Below are positions 33,634 through 44,397 of a stretch of DNA of 64,000 nucleotides, in pieces. The translations under genes and the position numbers were made by a program. The notes beneath the pieces were generated by a model. The model ran no database searches and had not been told where the DNA came from. It was given only the letters and a program-made list of their open reading frames with translations. This DNA comes from Sinohyriopsis cumingii (Eukaryota > Mollusca > Bivalvia > Unionida > Unionidae). The stretch covers positions 49,300,355 to 49,364,354 of the forward strand of contig CM068830.1 in NCBI GenBank assembly GCA_028554795.2, in the 5' to 3' direction. How positions within the stretch are numbered: position 1 is the first letter of the stretch; every line of letters starts with the position of its first letter.

Positions 33634-34989
33634 ATTACTGTGAACAGGTCAGGTCTCTACCTCTCGGTAGTTGTGAAAGTCATTTATTAAGGGACAGGTT
33701 TAATGCAACATAGTATTCGGGTACAAATCCTGCATATTCTATTCACTTTGTTTCGATGTAAAAACAATAACATATTCAATTGCTGGTTTAGCTGATGAAT
33801 GTTTCTTGACATTTACGCATGCTCAGAGTTCGTGCATCTTTATGCTGACATATGAGCCTCCGGCTCCGCCCCCCCCCCTTTCCTTTTTGTGATTAAGAGG
33901 CTGTGTTCCGCGATTTCCTCAGCATCTGAAGTCCATTGTTGTTGCATTTGCCGAAGTCATTTTTGCCGAAGTCGCCTGACCATATTGCTTTACATTGGAT
34001 TTTTCCACCACTGGGTCAGGTCAAGAGACTTTGATGCAGTATTTGTATTACATTAACTAGCAAAATGCATACATTATATTGCTCTTGTCATACAAGCGCA
34101 TTCTGGCTTCCTTAAATACAGATGATATGTATGAGACGCGGTTTGTACATAAAATAAGTGTCAAAGGCAGACAAATTTATCATCCTTGGTACTTCATTGC
34201 TGGATTTCGACTAGATCACAAGAGCGTCCCGAGAAATTTTTTAATTTTTGCTGGGAAAGTAACAGTTTTTTTTACATGCCCAAATTTTCCATAGAATAAA
34301 ATGGTAAAATGAGACTTTTATGCATTTTCATATGACTTTAGATTTCAGGCAAGTAAACCATTCGGGATTATTTCATTCCTATGGCTTCATATTTATGAAG
34401 TATTTTGGCACAAATAATTGAACTTGTGCTGAAAACTCCAAATAAACAAAAACTCAAATATGTTGATGTTTACAGCATCACGTGACTTACGATGAGCTTG
34501 AAATGCTCCCAAAACAGGAGAGCCTTATAAATCGAGCACAGGCACTTTTTTCTCCATGATCTGCTAGACTTCTGAATGTGCATTAGGAAATTTTAAACTG
34601 TTTGAACAAAGATGTTACAGATTGGATTTTTTGACTGAATTTGTTTGGTTCATTATTGTTATTATTGTATGATTGATAGTGGTTCATACGAAAAGGTAGT
34701 GTTATAATGAAGTTTTTAGTTTCAAGGAAAGGTCTTTTAGCAAGATGATTTTATCATATATGATACTTTTTAATTGCAGCATTCGTTACAAGGATGCAAT
34801 GTTGTATTACTGCTAGCAAGGAGCGCGTAATTTTGTGTCCCAAACGGTTGAAGAAAAATTCAGAAGCGTTAAGAAGATTAACATAAACATGTACAGAAAA
34901 TGCATTATTTGTGTTCATATCTGTTATAGCCTGCAATGTATATTTTATGCCAGAAGCAACTTTTACAATTAATTTTAGTCTCTTTCCAG
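33634..34989. other. Spacer and presumed RO60 5' region/intron
   Basis: No coding exon identified. It ends in a pyrimidine tract and TCTTTCCAG acceptor at 34,980-34,989, so an upstream non-coding exon of RO60 must lie here or beyond. Confidence 0.4.
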
Positions 34990-35001
34990 GTGACTTTCTA
35001 C

Positions 35002-37096
35002 ATGGGTAGTTTTCTGTCAAGGGAATTGGAAGCTGAGGACGATGGTGTCTACCAATACAAGCCATCTGCAAGAAAACGTGGTGCGGAACAAACCCAAAAG
35101 GTGCAAATTCACCGCAAGCAGGTTAAAAATGCTTTTGGGGGCTGGAATTTCAACGTTGATGACATCCAACGGGCTCGGCGTTTTTTGGTCATGGGATGCG
35201 AAGGAGGCACCTATACAGCTTCAGAACAGTTACTAAAGAGAGAAAATGCAAAGTGCTTTGATAGGTACGAGCAAAATTTGACATTAATGTCGATTGTTTA
35301 CATCCAAATAACTAATTCAACGGATTCTTCAAGTCGTTACATGTTCAAGTACGGTATTTGGTTTTTAAGTTAGGGACTCTTCTAATAACCCACAGGAAAC
35401 ATCCATACATAAATAATGTAGTAGAGTGAGTGATTCCTATTTATGACGCTTTCAATGGGAGCCAGAAAAATTACATATTAGACAGAACATTTTTTTATTT
35501 GGCCTGATCATTGTTTCAGAGTATTTAGAAATGCAAACTAATAGCTGCAAGACACATTTTACGACATTTATTCAGCACATGAAGGAACTCTCATACTTAA
35601 AACAAAGGTAAAAAAAATCCATACAGAATGATCTTCTAAATTTTTTATTTTTATTTTTCAGGTTAATTTCTGAGGGGAAAGGAAAGGAGCTTGTTAAATT
35701 GATACGAGAAATAAGTGTGGAAGGGAGAGCTGCAAAGCAGGGACCAGTCATATTTGGCTTGGCTGTCTGTGCAAGATCAAATGATCAGGAAACCAAGAAA
35801 GCGGCTTATGGTTGCCTAAATGAAGTCTGCAGAATTCCCACCCATCTTTTTATGTTCCTCAAGTATGCTGAAGGTGAGAGCAATGGGACCGGATGGGGAA
35901 GAGCACACAGAAGAGCCATCAGCAACTGGTATGAAGAACTTGCAGAAGATAAACCAATGGTATTGTCTTTGCTCATCACAAAGTATAAAAAACGTGAAAA
36001 TTGGTCACACAGAGACTTGTTTCGTCTGTCACACATCAAACCAAAGAATGATTGCTTGAAAGTCATCACCAGGTTTGTCATCAAAGGACTTGAGGAGGCA
36101 AAGAAGTTACATGAAGAGTTTGAGAATAATGTGAATCTACAACATATCATTGCATTCTTGGAGGCAACGGAAAAAGCAAGAAAATGTACAGATGATAAGG
36201 TAATGATACAACTGATTGAAAAGCACGGGCTTGTCCGAGAGCATGTTCCAACATCCCTCTTGAATTCTAAAGAAGTTTGGAAAATCCTTTTGAAGAGGAT
36301 GCCAATGACTGCAATGATCCGTAATCTTGGAAAGATCACATCCCTAGGCCTTCTTAATGATGGATCTGAGTATGAGAATGCAATTGCAGAAAGACTGAAT
36401 GAGGAAGAAACATTAAAGAAAGCACACGTTCACCCCTTTAATATTATTGTAGCTTTGAATCAGTACAAAAAGGGGAAAGGTGACAAGGGACACCTGAAAT
36501 GGAATCCTAATGAAAAAGTGATGACTGGGCTTGACAGTGCTTATTACTTGGCCTTTAAAGCTGTTGAACCGACTGGAAAGCGATATATGCTAGCTATAGA
36601 TGTTAGTGGGTCTATGAGCGTGCCATGCATCGGAACACAGAGTCTCACATGCCGTGATGCTGCATCAGCCATGATGATGGTTACCCTTCGAACTGAAGAA
36701 CATTGCGAGGTTGTTGCCTTCTCGCATGAACTTCGTCCTATTCCAATTACAAAGAAAGACACCCTTAATGAGGTCATTGAGAAATCATCCAAGATACCTT
36801 TTGGTGGTACTGACTGTGCTCTGCCCATGCTGTATGCAATGGAAAATAAAAAGAAATTTGATGTTTTCATTGTGTACACAGACAATGAGACATGGTATGG
36901 GAAAGTCCATCCCTTCAAGGCCATTCAGGACTACAGACTTAAGAGCGAGATCTACAATGCCAAGTTGATCGTGGTGGGCATGTCCTCTAATGGATTTACT
37001 ATTGCTGATCCAGATGACCCCAACATGTTGGATATTGTTGGATTTGATTCGGGGGCCATTGAAGTCATGAAAGATTTTATTCTTGAAAAAGTTTAA
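35002..37096 (+). CDS. RO60: 60 kDa SS-A/Ro ribonucleoprotein (TROVE and vWA domains), two coding exons
   Basis: RO60 is a ring-shaped cytoplasmic/nuclear RNA-binding protein that binds Y RNAs and misfolded small RNAs. Coding exon 1 (35002-35264) begins MGSFLSRELEAEDDGVYQY and ends at a GT donor. A 397-bp intron ends in TTTTTCAG, and exon 2 (35662-37096) completes the Arg codon in frame. The total is 565 residues, close to human RO60 (538). TROVE HEAT-like repeats cover about residues 20-370 (CRIPTHLFMF, WSHRDLFRLSHIKP, LVREHVPTSLL). The vWA-like domain follows with MIDAS D-V-S-G-S (near 36,600), FGGTDC, and FTIADPDDPNMLDI at the end. It is intact with no stops, so this is host chromosomal DNA. 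Upstream exons and promoter were not located. Confidence 0.96.
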
Positions 37097-37639
37097 GCGA
37101 TACAGGGCATGGAAAAGGACGGTTTTATCGCAAATGAAGGTGATTTTTTGTGAAATATTCACCTTTTTGTGATAATATTTCTCCGAGAAACATTACTACA
37201 ATATTGAAATCATCGGAGACTGAGATATTACTTAATATCTACGTTTATTGTAATGGGTTTAAATTCTGTGTTTTAGTCATGTACAGTATTGTATTTCCTT
37301 GTAATAGTTCCATACTGGGACATTAGCACGCACCAAGTAATGTAGTACTATTTTTGGGAAGTCGTGACGTGATAAATGAACAACAATAGAATTATATGCA
37401 GCTCCTTAATGAAAAATTTCGAAAATTGAGTCGGTGCTAAAATCTAGACAAGATGATTTTTTTTTTCAGGCGTGTGTGCAGATGTCACTCCCGCATTTTA
37501 ACTCTAGCTCTTCATTGTTGGATACCATATTCACTCAGCCATGCTAAAATGTTTTATTTTAGAGCAGACTTTACGCCCAAAATCATCAACAACTTGTTTC
37601 TAAAAACGAAAATCTACTGTAATACTCTGAAAATTTAAT
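37097..37639. other. RO60 3' region
   Basis: AT-rich; presumed 3' UTR. No single clear poly(A) signal is decisive. Nothing else seen. Confidence 0.4.
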
Positions 37640-38515
37640 ATGGCCATCGACATACGACCATGACATAGCATGTCCTCCACTTATGACCATGATATCGCAT
37701 GTCATCCACTTATGACCATGATATAACATGTCATCTTCTTGTTACCATGATACATGATGCCATCCACTTATGACCATGACATAGCACGTCATCCTAAATG
37801 ACCGTGATATTGTATGTCATCCTCTAATGACCGCGATATAGCATGCCATCCTCCAATGACCATGATATAGCATGCCATCCTCTAATGACCATGATATAGC
37901 ATGCCATCCTCTAATGACCATGATATTGTATGTCATCCTCTAATGACCATGATATAGCATGCCATCCTCTAATGACCATGATATTGTATGTCATCCTCTA
38001 ATGACCATGATATAGCATGCCATCCTCTAATGACCGTGATATAGAATGCTATCTTCTAATGACCATGATATAGCATGCCATTCTCTAATGACCATGACAT
38101 CGCATGCCATCGTCGTATAACCATGATATTGTATGTCATCCTCTAATAACCATTATATAGCATTCCATCCTCTAAGGACCATGATATAGCATTCCATCCT
38201 CTAATGACCATGATATATCATTCCACCCTCTAATGACCATGATATAGCATGCAATCCTCTAATGACCATGATATAGCATGCCATCCTCTAATGACCATGA
38301 TATCGCATTCCATCCTCTAATGACCATGATATAGCATGCAATCCTCTAAAGACCATGATATAGCATGCCATCCTCTAATGACCATGATATAGCATGCCAT
38401 CCTCTAATGACCATGATATAGCATGCAATCCTCTAATGACCATGATATAGCATGCCATCCTCTAATGACCATGATATAGTATGTCATCCACTTATGACTA
38501 TGATATAGCCTGTCA
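37640..38515 (+). repeat. Minisatellite, 29-bp unit, about 30 copies
   Basis: The unit is ATGACCATGATATAGCATGC then CATCCTCTA. Variants alternate between ATAGCATGCC and ATTGTATGTC, giving a higher-order pattern near 37,900-38,040. Confidence 0.95.
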
Positions 38516-38619
38516 AATTGCATAGCTTTAAGTTAAATAGAGTTTGTGTTATCTTTCCACGACAAAATTCTCGTGTTATTGCAGCGGTGGCATAAAAAGT
38601 ATATCAAAGATTATACCTA

Positions 38620-38945
38620 TATACCTTCTCCTGTACACGTTTCACTCTGTATATCGAAGATTATACATACATACGCTGTACAGGAAACATTTCACTCTGT
38701 GTATAGAAGATAATACCCACATACATTGTCCTGTGAACATTTCACTGTGTATAGACGATAATACCCACATACCTTGTCCTGTGAACATTTTACTCTGTAT
38801 ATAGATGATAATACCCACATGCACTGTCCTGTGAACATTTCACTCTGTGTATAGATGATAATACCCACATACCTTGTCCTGTGAACATTTCACTCTGTAT
38901 ATAGATGATAATACCTACATATATTGCCCTGTGAACATTTCACTC
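38620..38945 (+). repeat. Minisatellite, about 50-bp unit, 6-7 copies
   Basis: The unit is CCTGTGAACATTTCACTCTG, TATATAGATGATAATACCCA, CATACCTTGT. Confidence 0.9.
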
Positions 38946-39168
38946 TATTTTAGAATTAAATTAAATTTCAATGTTGTACTGTTTGCTTTTTGTTTTAGAG
39001 AGTGTTTTGTGGGTTTTTTAAAGAAAGGCAAAATCTCGATTTTCACTACATTTCAAATTTATCTTCAAGTGAAGCATAGTTTCGCTCAATGCTACACAAA
39101 GCGAGTCTTTATTAGTTATTCTTTCCTGGATGACTGTTTGAATTCAGGTTACTTTCCGCAGCGACTTT

Positions 39169-39172
<4 letters not shown>

Positions 39173-39248
<76 letters not shown>
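39173..39248. repeat. (TC)n(TA)n compound microsatellite
   Basis: About 45 bp of TC followed by about 30 bp of TA. Confidence 0.95.
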
Positions 39249-39250
<2 letters not shown>

Positions 39251-39339
39251 ATGGGTGTGTAGATATGACAACAACTAAGACATTAAGTACAGTGTATTTG
39301 TTACACAGTGAGGAAGAGAGTCAATAAAGATGCAAATTA

Positions 39340-39795
39340 AGATTTAGAGCATGGATTTTCACATTTACACTGGGATGAGAAGGAGGTTTGATGGTACCGT
39401 ATCATAAACTAATGTCTAATGAGTGAATGGGACACAGCAATTTTCACGCCTATTAACCCAGCAGTGTGAACTGTGAATCTGACCAATGTTAACCATTAAA
39501 ACTCAATCACTGACATATGTATGCACACGGCACTCTAATCTATTTTGGGTAATGTGCTGGGAATTTTTGACGATCCAAAAATAGCTTTATGATCTGAAAA
39601 AAGTATACGAGGATATCGTCGTCCAGAACTGAAAGTCTGCGTTTGAAATCGGATTAATTTTACCTTTGGGAAAAGAGTATTTCTTTAAGTGCCTTTCACC
39701 TCTGAACTTTATTTTTATTTTTAAATTGAAACAGTTTAGATAGCAGAAGGAAATACAAGGTCAGTAAAGCCATTTCCTCTGTCTTCATAGTTGTC
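39340..39795 (+). repeat. Dispersed repeat, copy B, at the left junction of the second element
   Basis: It matches copy A at 28,880-29,345. Homology stops at about 39,795, and integrase codons start about 10 bp later, so the element is truncated here. Confidence 0.75.
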
Positions 39796-39804
39796 TTGTT
39801 TTTT

Positions 39805-40406
39805 GTTGCAAGTAGATACAAAGAAGCAGAACTGTTATCAGCAAAGGCAGCAACTGAAGTAGCTTCTGCGTTTGAACGAATTTATCGACGTGGACCCTTG
39901 CAATGGCCACAGCTGCTACAAGTTAATCCTGGCAGAGAATTTCAAGGTGCAGTATCATCGCTGATAAAATGAGCGGTTATTTGGATATCAATACGCGAAG
40001 AAAATAATTCAAGATACGAGATCTCGTGAATGGGTTGCAAGATTACCAAGTGTGATAGCTGCATTAAATAATGAAATTACTCGAACAACCAACATGAAAG
40101 CTATTAGCGCGATCACAAAAAAACATATACCCGTACAACGACGTGATTTTTCAGCGCAGCCAGTATTATTTAATGTGACAATAAGATATTTATATGAACC
40201 CGGTGAACTTGCAGGTGGTAAAAAAAAAAAGAGCAACTGATCCTGTCTGGAGTATTACGACACATAAAATTTCCAGTGTAGTAAGATCCACGGGTAGACC
40301 CGCAATCTACAGATTAGATTCAACTGGTCCTCAACGTGGATTTACACGTGAACAATTACAAGTAATTCCTGAAAAGACACAATTACCACCACCATCACTT
40401 AACTAG
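39805..40406 (+). pseudogene. rve-type integrase of the second virus-like element, 5'-truncated and broken
   Basis: Integrase-like codons begin at VASRYKEAELL (39,805) and continue through ERIYRRGPLQWPQLLQV. The expected second Asp reads N-P-G-R-E-F (Asn codon 39,925-39,927). A stop at 39,970 and a change of frame follow, with the segment that should hold the catalytic Glu missing. REWVARLPSVIAALNNEI and RYLYEPGELAGG follow, and after an A10 run a third frame gives PVWSITTHKIS to TAG 40,404-40,406 (C-terminal SH3/chromo-like part). The N-terminal zinc motif and first Asp are absent. This retrovirus-type integrase is what Polinton-like elements use to integrate. It converges on, and overlaps by 8 bp, the next gene. 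Confidence 0.75.
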
Positions 40407-43104
40407 CACCCCTACGTCGATTACACTCAAGACAGGCTAGCATCACATTTTCGCGTGTATGACCAAGACTACTATCTTTTCTATCCACGGTAAATTGTCT
40501 TGGATCATTATTTGAATATCGCCACAACATTATACAATTACGACTTGCACAACGATTATTCTGCTGTTGTTTCAGCGCTATGATAAATTCAACATCGAGA
40601 TCAAAGTCTCGTTTTTTTGTTACTTTGTTTATAACCAGCTAATTTTTTTCTTACTGTGTCACTATCATCGAGGACATCATCAATGGTTTCTGTAGCGTCT
40701 ATGACAATACTTCGCAGCTGAGATATTCTTCTGACTCGAGACACTGCGAGATAAACTAAGTTTGACCATTGGACACGATCATCGACAATCCAAACTCGAG
40801 TATCAGAGATGATTAACCCATGAGATGAATGAAATGTCATTGCGTATCCCAGCGTCCATGGAGTCTTGTTCGCGCTCAGCGCATCCTCAACAACATTGAC
40901 AGGAACCAAAACAACATCATTTAATACGAGATTCTTTTTCTCAGTCTGTCCTGGTGTGTCAACGTCAATATTCTGTCGTCGTGTAGCAGCTGGTCATTAA
41001 CACAATGGTATACGTAGATCTGAAATTTTTTCTTTATGCAACTGAAATAACCGCTGTTGAAGTGTATCAAGAACTATCTTTCTCCTTGCCACTATTAAAT
41101 CATTTGGTCTCCACACTTGCAGAAAATCGTTCATAGAATTTTCTGAAATTATTTTACTCATTATTTCACATTGAATTTTATTCGGTTGTAGTCTGATTAA
41201 TTTCTTAAACTCCCTTAATTCTGGATCAAGAGATCTATGATCATCAGTTATCTCCTCGTAATAATCCACAAAATTATATAGCCATTTGTCGGGAGATAAC
41301 CCAACAAACGGCGGTGGTTGACAGTGATCACCGCACATTATCACAGCTGTATTTTTCAATAACAGCCAATCGAGAAACATTTTTAATGTATCTTTAGATA
41401 CTGTGCATACTTAATCCCAAATTATGATCTTTGGAATATATTTCTCTCCCATCCGATCTGGAGTCCATACGTCTCCCTTCCATCAAAAAGAAGATATGAT
41501 AAGTACATGATTGCACTCCTCGTTCTCTCATTTCTCTTTCGAGTTTGTATGTAGATGTTAAAACCACCATATCATCTGAAGTCTGTCGAAATAATTCGAT
41601 CACTCGCGTTGTTTTACCAGAACCTCCTGATCCGTTTAGATAAACAGTCTTGTGTCGGGATACTGGATTATAAACAGATACCGCAGACAATAATTCTGAT
41701 ATCTGATGATGAAGACCTTTAGCAAACTCGAATGATATAGTACGAGCGAATCTGGTCAGAGTAAAATCAGGTAGGGGTCCATTTATCCATACTCTAGCCG
41801 TCTCGTGTTTGGGGTGTCCAAATCTTTTAAAATATCCAGAAAACTCTCCGTAACAGGAAAACTTACCGGGTAACACGCGACCATATCAATCGAGATAACG
41901 TCGCTGTAATTATACTTAGTATTCCACAATCCACCGTGTCCGTATTCACAGCATCTTAATTGTACGTCTTCGAGAAATTCAAATCGTGTTGGCTTCCACG
42001 AATTCTTTGCTCTTGCAAAGTGAGCAGCAACTGACGGAACGGTGAAACAATCATTTAATAATTGCTCAATATTCTCTGTTGAAAATTTCTGCGCAAGACT
42101 TTTCATTTCTTCATGAAGAGATTCTTTACGATATATTTCGCCGTTAGGTCGTACAAAATAGATCATATTTTTCATCATCTGAACTTTTAAATAGCCATAT
42201 TGACACAGGATCGTTTTTGCTTATTTCGTGAATAAAGTCAAACATGTTTCTCCCAGAGTCATTCTCTGGGTAAAATCTTACATTTCGATCTCGTGGAAAT
42301 ATTGTTACTGCACTAGTCCAGGCGTGTGCATTATGATCAATAATTTCAATTGGAGCTCCCTTCCACTTATTCTTTGATTCGTATAAAATCTCTCTGGTTA
42401 TCGTTTTTACTAATATTGGAAATTTTAATTTATTTCCTAACTCGGCGACATCATTTATTGTAGCTCCGGTATCCTTGACCGATTCAGCCCATTTGTTTAT
42501 TTTTTTCACGTCGTAGATCTGTTAACCCATTTACACGCATCGCATTTGTAAAATGTTCGTTTACTCGTTCGGCTACACAGTTCAGCTTTGAAAATCTAAT
42601 TGGCGCAAGATCATTAATGTTGGGGTTATTATTTAGCTGATAAATTCTATAAATAACCGCGGTCATAGGATACGCTCGAGCGTACTATGGTCTGTCAATA
42701 CCAGTCAACATTCCTAGCTTGGAATTTTTACTTAGCACAGCGTTTTTTCCATTATGAAAAACAGGATCACGTTTGTCACGAATAATCCAAAAATATCTTT
42801 GATCGTTGAGATAATCAACAATCTTTTTCGCCCGCTCATTGTTCACTGTAGCATCGATGACTTCATCGACACCCATGGCGATGACTTTGTCATTGCGTAT
42901 AATTTTGAATGTTGACAATACGTGAAATGCCCCATCGTCACGAAATTCTCTTTTAGCATTACGAATAATAGTAATCAGATTATTTGTCGGATCAGCCAGA
43001 GCTCGCCTCCGCAAGTAATGGGTTCTTCTGTCAATATCGAATCTGGATCCAGGAAACGAAGATTTCCAGGGCTCGATTGTGGATAATCTCTCAAACTCTT
43101 CCAT
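40399..43104 (-). pseudogene. Large replication gene: PolB-like N-terminal part, SF1/Pif1-like helicase, C-terminal HNH; multiply broken
   Basis: It starts at ATG 43,104 on the minus strand (MEEFERLSTIEPWKSSF). In order: an unassigned N-terminal region (43.1-42.2 kb, three frames), then DVISIDMVACYPVSF (near 41,900), which resembles B-family polymerase motif A. After a frame change comes helicase Walker A LNGSGGSGKTTR (near 41,630). AVIMCGDHCQPPPF (near 41,340, motif III type) follows, then AMTFHSSHGL and NLVYLAVSRVRR (near 40,760, motifs V/VI). A slip in an A7 run (40,613-40,619) leads into an HNH module, with Cys pairs and FTVDRKDSSLGHTRENV, ending at 40,399. Polymerase motifs B and C are not seen between motif A and the helicase, suggesting an internal deletion. 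At least six breaks are present, so it is non-functional. Confidence 0.72.
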
Positions 43105-43150
43105 ATTATGTTTAAAACAAGTATTTAAATTAAAAAATATTATATATACA
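43105..43150. promoter_or_regulatory. Divergent AT-rich promoter between replication gene and zinc protein
   Basis: A 46-bp spacer with AATATTATATATACA ends directly at the zinc-protein ATG. The same AATATTATATATA motif precedes the homing endonuclease ATG. Confidence 0.55.
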
Positions 43151-43444
43151 ATGACTCAAACAAGGAATCAGCGCAAGTGGCTGATGATAGGGTCTTCAAC
43201 CCCTTGTACCAAATCTTGTGTGAATGAAGTCTGCGGACAACATTTTCAGAGTGTACGAAGAGGAAGTCTAGGTCCAAAACACTGCTTAGGGTGTGGTGTT
43301 GGAGTTAGAGGGAAAACGCAGTTGTGTGTGCAATGTGGTGGTAAAAGATATAGAGAAATTAAACGAAATTATGATAAAAATAATAACAAACCCGACTCTG
43401 TCAAGATTCTTGATAAAGTTATAAGACCCCTGAAGATTATATAG
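43151..43444 (+). CDS. Small zinc-binding protein of the second element
   Basis: A 97-residue frame from ATG 43151, preferred over an upstream in-frame ATG because the TATA-like motif abuts it. It has a dense Cys/His pattern: PCTKSCVNEVCGQHF (C-x3-C-x4-C-x2-H), HCLGCGVGV, then LCVQCGGKRY, suggesting two or three zinc sites. The C-terminus is basic. It is uninterrupted, one of the few intact genes in this element. No named family is certain. The divergent placement opposite the replication gene suggests an early regulatory or replication-accessory role. That role is inference. Confidence 0.6.
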   Translation: MTQTRNQRKWLMIGSSTPCTKSCVNEVCGQHFQSVRRGSLGPKHCLGCGVGVRGKTQLCVQCGGKRYREIKRNYDKNNNKPDSVKILDKVIRPLKII

Positions 43445-43479
43445 CTAGATTTGTAAAGACAAATTATAATTTAGACAAA

Positions 43480-43495
43480 TAATATTATATATAAA
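43480..43495 (+). promoter_or_regulatory. AATATTATATATA promoter motif, second copy
   Basis: ATAATATTATATATAAA lies immediately before ATG 43496, nearly identical to the motif before the zinc-protein ATG. Confidence 0.5.
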
Positions 43496-44008
43496 ATGGA
43501 GCAAAAAGAATTTGTCAGACATCATATCAGCAAAAATTATGAAGCATCTCGTGATGGTGTAATCAGAAACTGTCGACTAAAACATGCAGTCGGTTTTGTT
43601 AATAGTACCTCTGGTTATCTAATGTCCAGTGCTGATGAAAATAAAAAGTATTACAGTCACCGATTTATATACGAATGTTTCTTTGGGTTGATCAAAGACG
43701 GTCTTGTGATCGATCATATTGACTCGGATAAAAAATATTCTTTGAATAAGTTAGAAGCTGTTACACAGAGCGAGAAATGCAAGTTCGGTGGTACTGGGAA
43801 GTATGAAATTATTGTTAGGAGGAGAGCCGTCAAATCAAAAAGTATTGAAACCGGTAAAGAAATAATATTTCAATCAATGAAAGCGGCTGCAAAGTATTTT
43901 GATATATGCATGTCTTGAGTACAAAAAGTCGCAAATAAAATATATAAATCAACTTTTTCACAGAAGTACAAACAGAGGATTTCATTTGAATACCTCCTTT
44001 TGTATTAG
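43496..44008 (+). pseudogene. HNH homing-type endonuclease, C-terminus cut by in-frame TGA
   Basis: It starts at ATG 43496. An N-terminal NUMOD4-like segment (YEASRDGVIRN) leads to an HNH core: HRFIYECFFGLIKDGLVIDH-type spacing (His near 43,661; V-I-D-H-I-D near 43,710), then LNKLEAVT-Q and a closing K-C-K. A NUMOD1-like DNA-binding segment follows (ETGKEIIFQSMKAAAKYF). TGA at 43,916-43,918 interrupts; the same frame then stays open and helix-like (VQKVANKIYKSTF) to TAG 44,006-44,008. Such enzymes are carried by many large DNA viruses and related elements and cut specific DNA sites. The HNH core is intact, and only the C-terminal recognition part is lost. Confidence 0.7.
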
Positions 44009-44101
44009 AGTGCCGTCCTCAGAATTAAGATTGTATATACTACATGTACTGTGCCGTCCTTAGAATTTAAGGTTTACTGTAAATATATCTTCCTGAGCCT
44101 G

Positions 44102-44207
44102 CTAGACTGTCATATGGCAATCTAGGTGTTTCACATGGGGTTGTGTCGTCCTTAGTGTGAAAAAACCCACCCTTCTGGAGTTGCTAGAATGTCATATGGC
44201 ATTCTAG
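44102..44207. repeat. Paired 24-nt palindromes in the gene-block junction
   Basis: CTAGACTGTCATATGG..TCTAG at 44,102-44,125 and CTAGAATGTCATATGG..TCTAG at 44,184-44,207. Both centre on CATATG with 10-12 bp arms; the second is fully paired if G-U is allowed. Each sits in an 80-bp imperfect direct repeat with GTGCCGTCCTTAG words. They lie downstream of the rightward genes. Confidence 0.65.
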
Positions 44208-44257
44208 AAGTTCACATAAGAGTGTAAAATATTTTTTAAACGTATATTTAGTATATA

Positions 44258-44386
44258 ATGTAGTACGAAAATATCAATGATATTATTTCTGCTATTAAAA
44301 AATTAGAGAAAGACGGCATAAATATATCTCATGAACTAAATCCTGAAAAAATTATTTCTGATTTTGAAACATTACAAGAACGTTAG
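44258..44386 (+). pseudogene. Tiny helical protein, start codon followed at once by TAG
   Basis: ATG at 44,258 is preceded by an AT-rich TATA-like stretch, as in the neighbouring genes, and followed directly by TAG. The same frame then encodes YENINDIISAIKKLEKDGIN and a short tail to TAG 44,384. Composition is coding-like, family unknown. It is probably a disabled small gene of the element. Confidence 0.4.
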
Positions 44387-44397
44387 GAGGAGGGGGG

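Noticed and set aside
35806-36339. 177-codon minus-strand frame
   Set aside because: Lies entirely antisense to RO60 exon 2; composition mirrors the real gene.
37640-38515. CRISPR-like array
   Set aside because: Units are contiguous 29-bp copies without unique spacers, in an animal genome: a minisatellite.
44258-44386. Independent intact small gene
   Set aside because: The start codon is directly followed by TAG and no alternative ATG precedes the helix, so it is listed as a pseudogene.
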